64,000 nucleotides of DNA from positions 62,001-126,000 of the forward strand of contig LNEI01000025.1 in NCBI GenBank assembly GCA_001464455.1, read 5' to 3'. Origin of the DNA: Acidobacteria bacterium Ga0077534 (GTDB lineage Bacteria > Acidobacteriota > Blastocatellia > Pyrinomonadales > Pyrinomonadaceae). Every line of letters begins with the position of its first letter. Positions within the stretch are counted from its first letter, which is position 1. The notes beneath the pieces were generated by a model. It made no database searches. It had not been told where the DNA came from and saw nothing but the letters and a program-made list of their open reading frames with translations. Made by a program: the position numbers and the translations under genes. Below are positions 61,064 through 64,000 of this stretch, in pieces.

Positions 61064-62638
61064 TCAGCAACTCTTGAAATATGCTTGTCGTTCAGTAAGC
61101 GTTTCGCTTATCTTTTGGGCGGCTCTAGTTATCGAAAGTCCGCCTAGATTCGTACATCGTAAGGTGTTGTGGATTCGATCGCCAACCTCTTTCATGGTAT
61201 CTATCACCTCATCAAGAGGGATCAGATGCTCATAGTTGGACAGGGCCATATTGGCACAGGCGACGGCGTTCGTAGCAGCCATGACGTTTCGCCCTAGACA
61301 GGGAGCCTCGACGCGGTTGCCGATCGGGTCGCAGATCAATCCAAGTGAATTTTGCAATGCGAGAGACGCAGCTCCAATCGATTGGGAGAGAGTTCCTCCT
61401 GCCATCTCAACGATTGCCGCGGCGGCCATTCCGCCTCCCGAACCGGTTTCCGCCATACAACCGCCAACCTCAGCTGCAAAGGTTGCTCGGGACGCAATAA
61501 ACACTCCGATAATGCCCGCCCCAAGCATCGCCTTGACGATCTCATTCTCGGACAGTTCGAGCGAATGAGCGACGCCGAACACCGCTCCCGGCAACGCGCC
61601 ACAGGAACCGGCAGTCGGAGCAGCCACGATCACGCCCATCGAGCTCTTTACCTCCATCATTGCCGAAACGTACATGATGACGGTGTTATTTGCGTCGCCG
61701 CCGATAAGTGCCCTACTATCAAGCTGCTGTTTCAACTGGAGTGACTGACTGCCGAGAATACGGTCTGAATATTCGGTTCCTTTCAGCCCCAACCTGATCG
61801 CATTGTCCATTATGCGAACAATCGACCGCATTTTTTCAAAAACTTCTGCCCTAGAGATCCCGCCCCGCGCACTTTCATATTCGGCGGCTAACTCCCAAAG
61901 AGTTAGTTTTTTGCCCTCATTGAATGCCACCATTCCTTCGCAGGTTTCGAAAGGTATCTTCAGTTCCCGGCGTGCTAGCACTGGCAAGACGGGTTTAAGC
62001 TTTCTTACAAATAGAACATCCGGCCGCGCAAGTAGTTCGTCGAGAATCTCAGGCGCGGGAAATTCGCGTGATTTGATCTCGACAAACTGGATCTCTCCGG
62101 CATGGACTTCAACGTATTCGTGCGGGATACGATCGGTTACAAATTCGTGAACCGCTTCGGGGGACGTGGTGTATACCAGTGTCTCAAAATAGTCACCCGC
62201 CATCGACACGACCGCTCCGTCGATCTCAGTGACCTCGATCATCCCGCCACCGGTAGAGATCGCTGTTAGTCGGCGTGTTTCAGAGGAATTTGAAAGGGTG
62301 ATCTTATATGTATTTGGGTGCGTCGCCGCGATATCGACGATCTCAATAGCGACTGAAATTCCGGCATCGGCGAGATATCTTTCCGACTCGGGCAAACGCT
62401 CATCATCGGCGTCCCAACCAAGAAAGCCACCAAACAGGCCCATATCCGAGCCCTGATCTTTGTGGGTAGTGGCGAGCGATCCATTCGGGTCGAATTCGAT
62501 GAGGATGTTATCGACCTGCCCGCCCATCAGGTCGCGACACAGACGCGCGATTCGTAGCGAGGCCGCACAGTGCGAACTTGACGGCCCACGCATGACCGGA
62601 CCGATCACATCGTTGAAGATACTAGGATATGTGGTCAT
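61064..62638 (-). CDS. L-serine ammonia-lyase (iron-sulfur L-serine dehydratase, single chain)
   Basis: A 524-aa enzyme converting L-serine to pyruvate and ammonia through a [4Fe-4S] cluster. N-terminal beta domain: SIFNDVIGPVMRGPSSSHCAASLRIARLC; linker near 200-270; C-terminal alpha domain: APTAGSCGALPGAVFGVA, ASRATFAAEVGGCMAETGSGGGMAAAA, and the cysteine segment LICDPIGNRVEAPCLGRN. These cysteines can ligate the cluster. The start lies 5 bp after the DPP-IV-like stop, so one operon of peptide and amino acid breakdown is likely. Confidence 0.95.
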   Translation of the reverse strand: MTTYPSIFNDVIGPVMRGPSSSHCAASLRIARLCRDLMGGQVDNILIEFDPNGSLATTHKDQGSDMGLFGGFLGWDADDERLPESERYLADAGISVAIEIVDIAATHPNTYKITLSNSSETRRLTAISTGGGMIEVTEIDGAVVSMAGDYFETLVYTTSPEAVHEFVTDRIPHEYVEVHAGEIQFVEIKSREFPAPEILDELLARPDVLFVRKLKPVLPVLARRELKIPFETCEGMVAFNEGKKLTLWELAAEYESARGGISRAEVFEKMRSIVRIMDNAIRLGLKGTEYSDRILGSQSLQLKQQLDSRALIGGDANNTVIMYVSAMMEVKSSMGVIVAAPTAGSCGALPGAVFGVAHSLELSENEIVKAMLGAGIIGVFIASRATFAAEVGGCMAETGSGGGMAAAAIVEMAGGTLSQSIGAASLALQNSLGLICDPIGNRVEAPCLGRNVMAATNAVACANMALSNYEHLIPLDEVIDTMKEVGDRIHNTLRCTNLGGLSITRAAQKISETLTERQAYFKSC

Positions 62639-62643
62639 CTATA

Positions 62644-64000
62644 TTAGAGGTTCGCCAACCAGTATTTTTCCATCGTCCGTCGAAGGTGCAGTGTCGTATT
62701 CGCTCCTTCATTGATACCGTGAGACCGCATCGGGTAAGATATCATCGAGAATAGCTTGTTATGTTTGATCAATTCATTGGTCAGCATTTCAAAGCTCTGA
62801 TAATGAACATTGTCATCGCCGGTTCCGTGGATGATCATCAGGTTGCCCTGCAGATTCTTGGCGTGATTGATCGGTGAACCGTCAAAATAGCCCTTCGCAT
62901 TGGTCTCGAGCATCCCCATGTAGCGTTCCTGATAGGTTGCGTCATAGAGCTTTTGATCTGAGACGAAGGCGATCGCGATGCCTGTCTTGTAGATGTCGGG
63001 GTAACGGAACATACAGTTCAGCGTCATCTGACCACCGCCGCTCCAGCCCCACATGCCGACTCTCGTGGGGTCAAGGAACGAATAGGTGCTAAGGATCTTT
63101 TTCGCCGCTTTGCTCTGATCTTCGGACGCGAGTATTCCGATCTGTCCGTAGATCGATTGCCGCCACTTATGTCCCCGAGGCGTTCGTGTACCGCGGTTAT
63201 CGACGCTTACCACGACGTAACCCTTCTGGGCCAAATACTGGTGCCACAGGCCTTCGCCGCCGTCCCAGTTGTTTTGCACCGTCGTTCCTGCTGGTTCGCC
63301 ATAAACATAGAAAAGCAGCGGATATTTCTTGCTGGGGTCGAAGTTCGCTGGCTTGATCATATAGGCATCGAGCTTGTCTTCACCAATGTCGACCTTAAAG
63401 AACTCCTTCGGCTTAAGGCCGAGGGCGTCGTATTTCGCTCTTAGTTCCCGGTTATCTTCCATCAACTTTGTGCTTTTGTGGTCGGGTACGAAGACGAGCG
63501 AAATGCGGTTTGGCGTTGTCGAGTTATTGTACGTATGGATCGCCCATTTGGCGTCTGCCGACATCTGATACGAATGATGCCCCGGCGTGTTTGGCGGCGT
63601 CACGCGTTCGGCTTTGCCGGTGCCGTCGAGGCGGCTACGGTACAGATAACGTTCAAGAAAACTGTCCGGCGACGCTATGTAATAGACATAGCCGCCCGCG
63701 GGATCGATGCAGTTGATATTTACCACATCGAAATCGCCCTTCGTCACGGCCTTGATCTGCTTGCCGTCACGCGACACACGATAAAGGTGCCGCCATCCGT
63801 CGCGTTCGCTGGTCCACGTGAAGTACTTTTCACCGTCCAGCCAGCGAATATTATCGTGAATGTCGAGAAAGGCGCTGTCCGTCTCCGTGAGGATATTATT
63901 GAGCGTCAGCTTGGCCGCGTCGCCTATCCAGACCTTGTTGGTATTCTGCAAGCGGTTAAGCTGCTGGATCATCAGCTCGTTCGAGTTTGGGATGAAATCC
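62644..64000 (-). CDS. Prolyl oligopeptidase/dipeptidyl peptidase IV family peptidase (S9), 5' part outside window
   Basis: A serine peptidase whose N-terminus lies beyond the right edge; the frame remains open to base 64000. The visible part begins with a beta-propeller segment (NKVWIGDAAKLTLNNI, RWLDGEKYFTWTSERDGWRHLY) and continues into the alpha/beta hydrolase domain. The catalytic triad is visible: Ser in GWSGGGQM, Asp in HGTGDDNVH and His in PMRSHGI. DPP-IV-type S9 enzymes release dipeptides from N-termini. It is upstream of the serine ammonia-lyase in the same direction. Confidence 0.94.
   Translation of the reverse strand, partial: DFIPNSNELMIQQLNRLQNTNKVWIGDAAKLTLNNILTETDSAFLDIHDNIRWLDGEKYFTWTSERDGWRHLYRVSRDGKQIKAVTKGDFDVVNINCIDPAGGYVYYIASPDSFLERYLYRSRLDGTGKAERVTPPNTPGHHSYQMSADAKWAIHTYNNSTTPNRISLVFVPDHKSTKLMEDNRELRAKYDALGLKPKEFFKVDIGEDKLDAYMIKPANFDPSKKYPLLFYVYGEPAGTTVQNNWDGGEGLWHQYLAQKGYVVVSVDNRGTRTPRGHKWRQSIYGQIGILASEDQSKAAKKILSTYSFLDPTRVGMWGWSGGGQMTLNCMFRYPDIYKTGIAIAFVSDQKLYDATYQERYMGMLETNAKGYFDGSPINHAKNLQGNLMIIHGTGDDNVHYQSFEMLTNELIKHNKLFSMISYPMRSHGINEGANTTLHLRRTMEKYWLANL

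Overview
The window reads as chromosomal DNA of a Gram-negative-type, GC-moderate bacterium, most likely Acidobacteriota (Blastocatellia/Pyrinomonadales-like). This placement is inferred from gene content and not from a marker tree. The supporting content is a bacillithiol deacetylase (BshB1), tandem VWFA-type exported proteins, an Asp-box (VPS10/sortilin-like) giant protein, a DUF4331 plus TPR pair, a FecR/DUF6600 protein, a selenium-free GrdB-like protein and many Sec- or lipoprotein-exported proteins. Both strands are densely coding. There is no rRNA, CRISPR array, prophage or insertion sequence; the only tRNA is tRNA-Asn(GTT).

Layout. 1-1.8 kb: the 3' part of folD, a MazG-like pyrophosphohydrolase and coaE. 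1.8-10.8 kb: a nine-gene peptide-ABC-transporter run (coaE-oppA1-oppA2-oppB-oppC-exported protein-oppD-lipoprotein-oppF) ending at a strong terminator. 10.9-16.2 kb: a DUF2383 protein, then a PocR-GAF-GAF-GGDEF diguanylate cyclase next to a degenerate-ATPase/RsbW-like kinase fusion. 16.4-19.7 kb: cell-wall genes dacB and murJ. 19.7-23.8 kb: a DUF433/DUF5615 toxin-antitoxin-like pair, a gamma carbonic anhydrase, a truncated histidyl-tRNA synthetase paralogue next to true hisS with the same palindromic leader in front of both, and a VanX-like dipeptidase. 23.8-28.4 kb: YceI, a small exported protein, DinB, a BaiN-like flavoprotein, and bshB1 with a J-domain coiled-coil protein. 28.5-32 kb: a proteostasis group (CBS protein, 66-aa protein, Hsp20, Lon). 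32-43 kb: cohesin-like protein, TPR lipoprotein, DUF4331, lepA, a beta-lactamase-fold hydrolase, phosphohexomutase and two VWA proteins. 43-53 kb: Asp-box protein, VOC protein, an active/inactive M16 peptidase pair, FecR/DUF6600 and an NTF2-like protein. 53-64 kb: GAF-like scaffold protein, Nfu, small membrane protein, prmC, DUF4149, GrdB-like protein, HtrA-like protease with TPRs, tRNA-Asn, a 500-bp stretch with no gene, L-serine ammonia-lyase and the 3' part of a DPP-IV-type peptidase.

The most notable signals are the catalytically dead, open-frame HisRS paralogue beside hisS with duplicated palindromic leaders; two genes (phosphohexomutase and M16 peptidase) that seem to carry short palindromic repeat elements inserted in frame; the ATPase-RsbW fusion next to the diguanylate cyclase; and exported small proteins embedded in the opp operon. 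No CRISPR-like or defence-island system was found.
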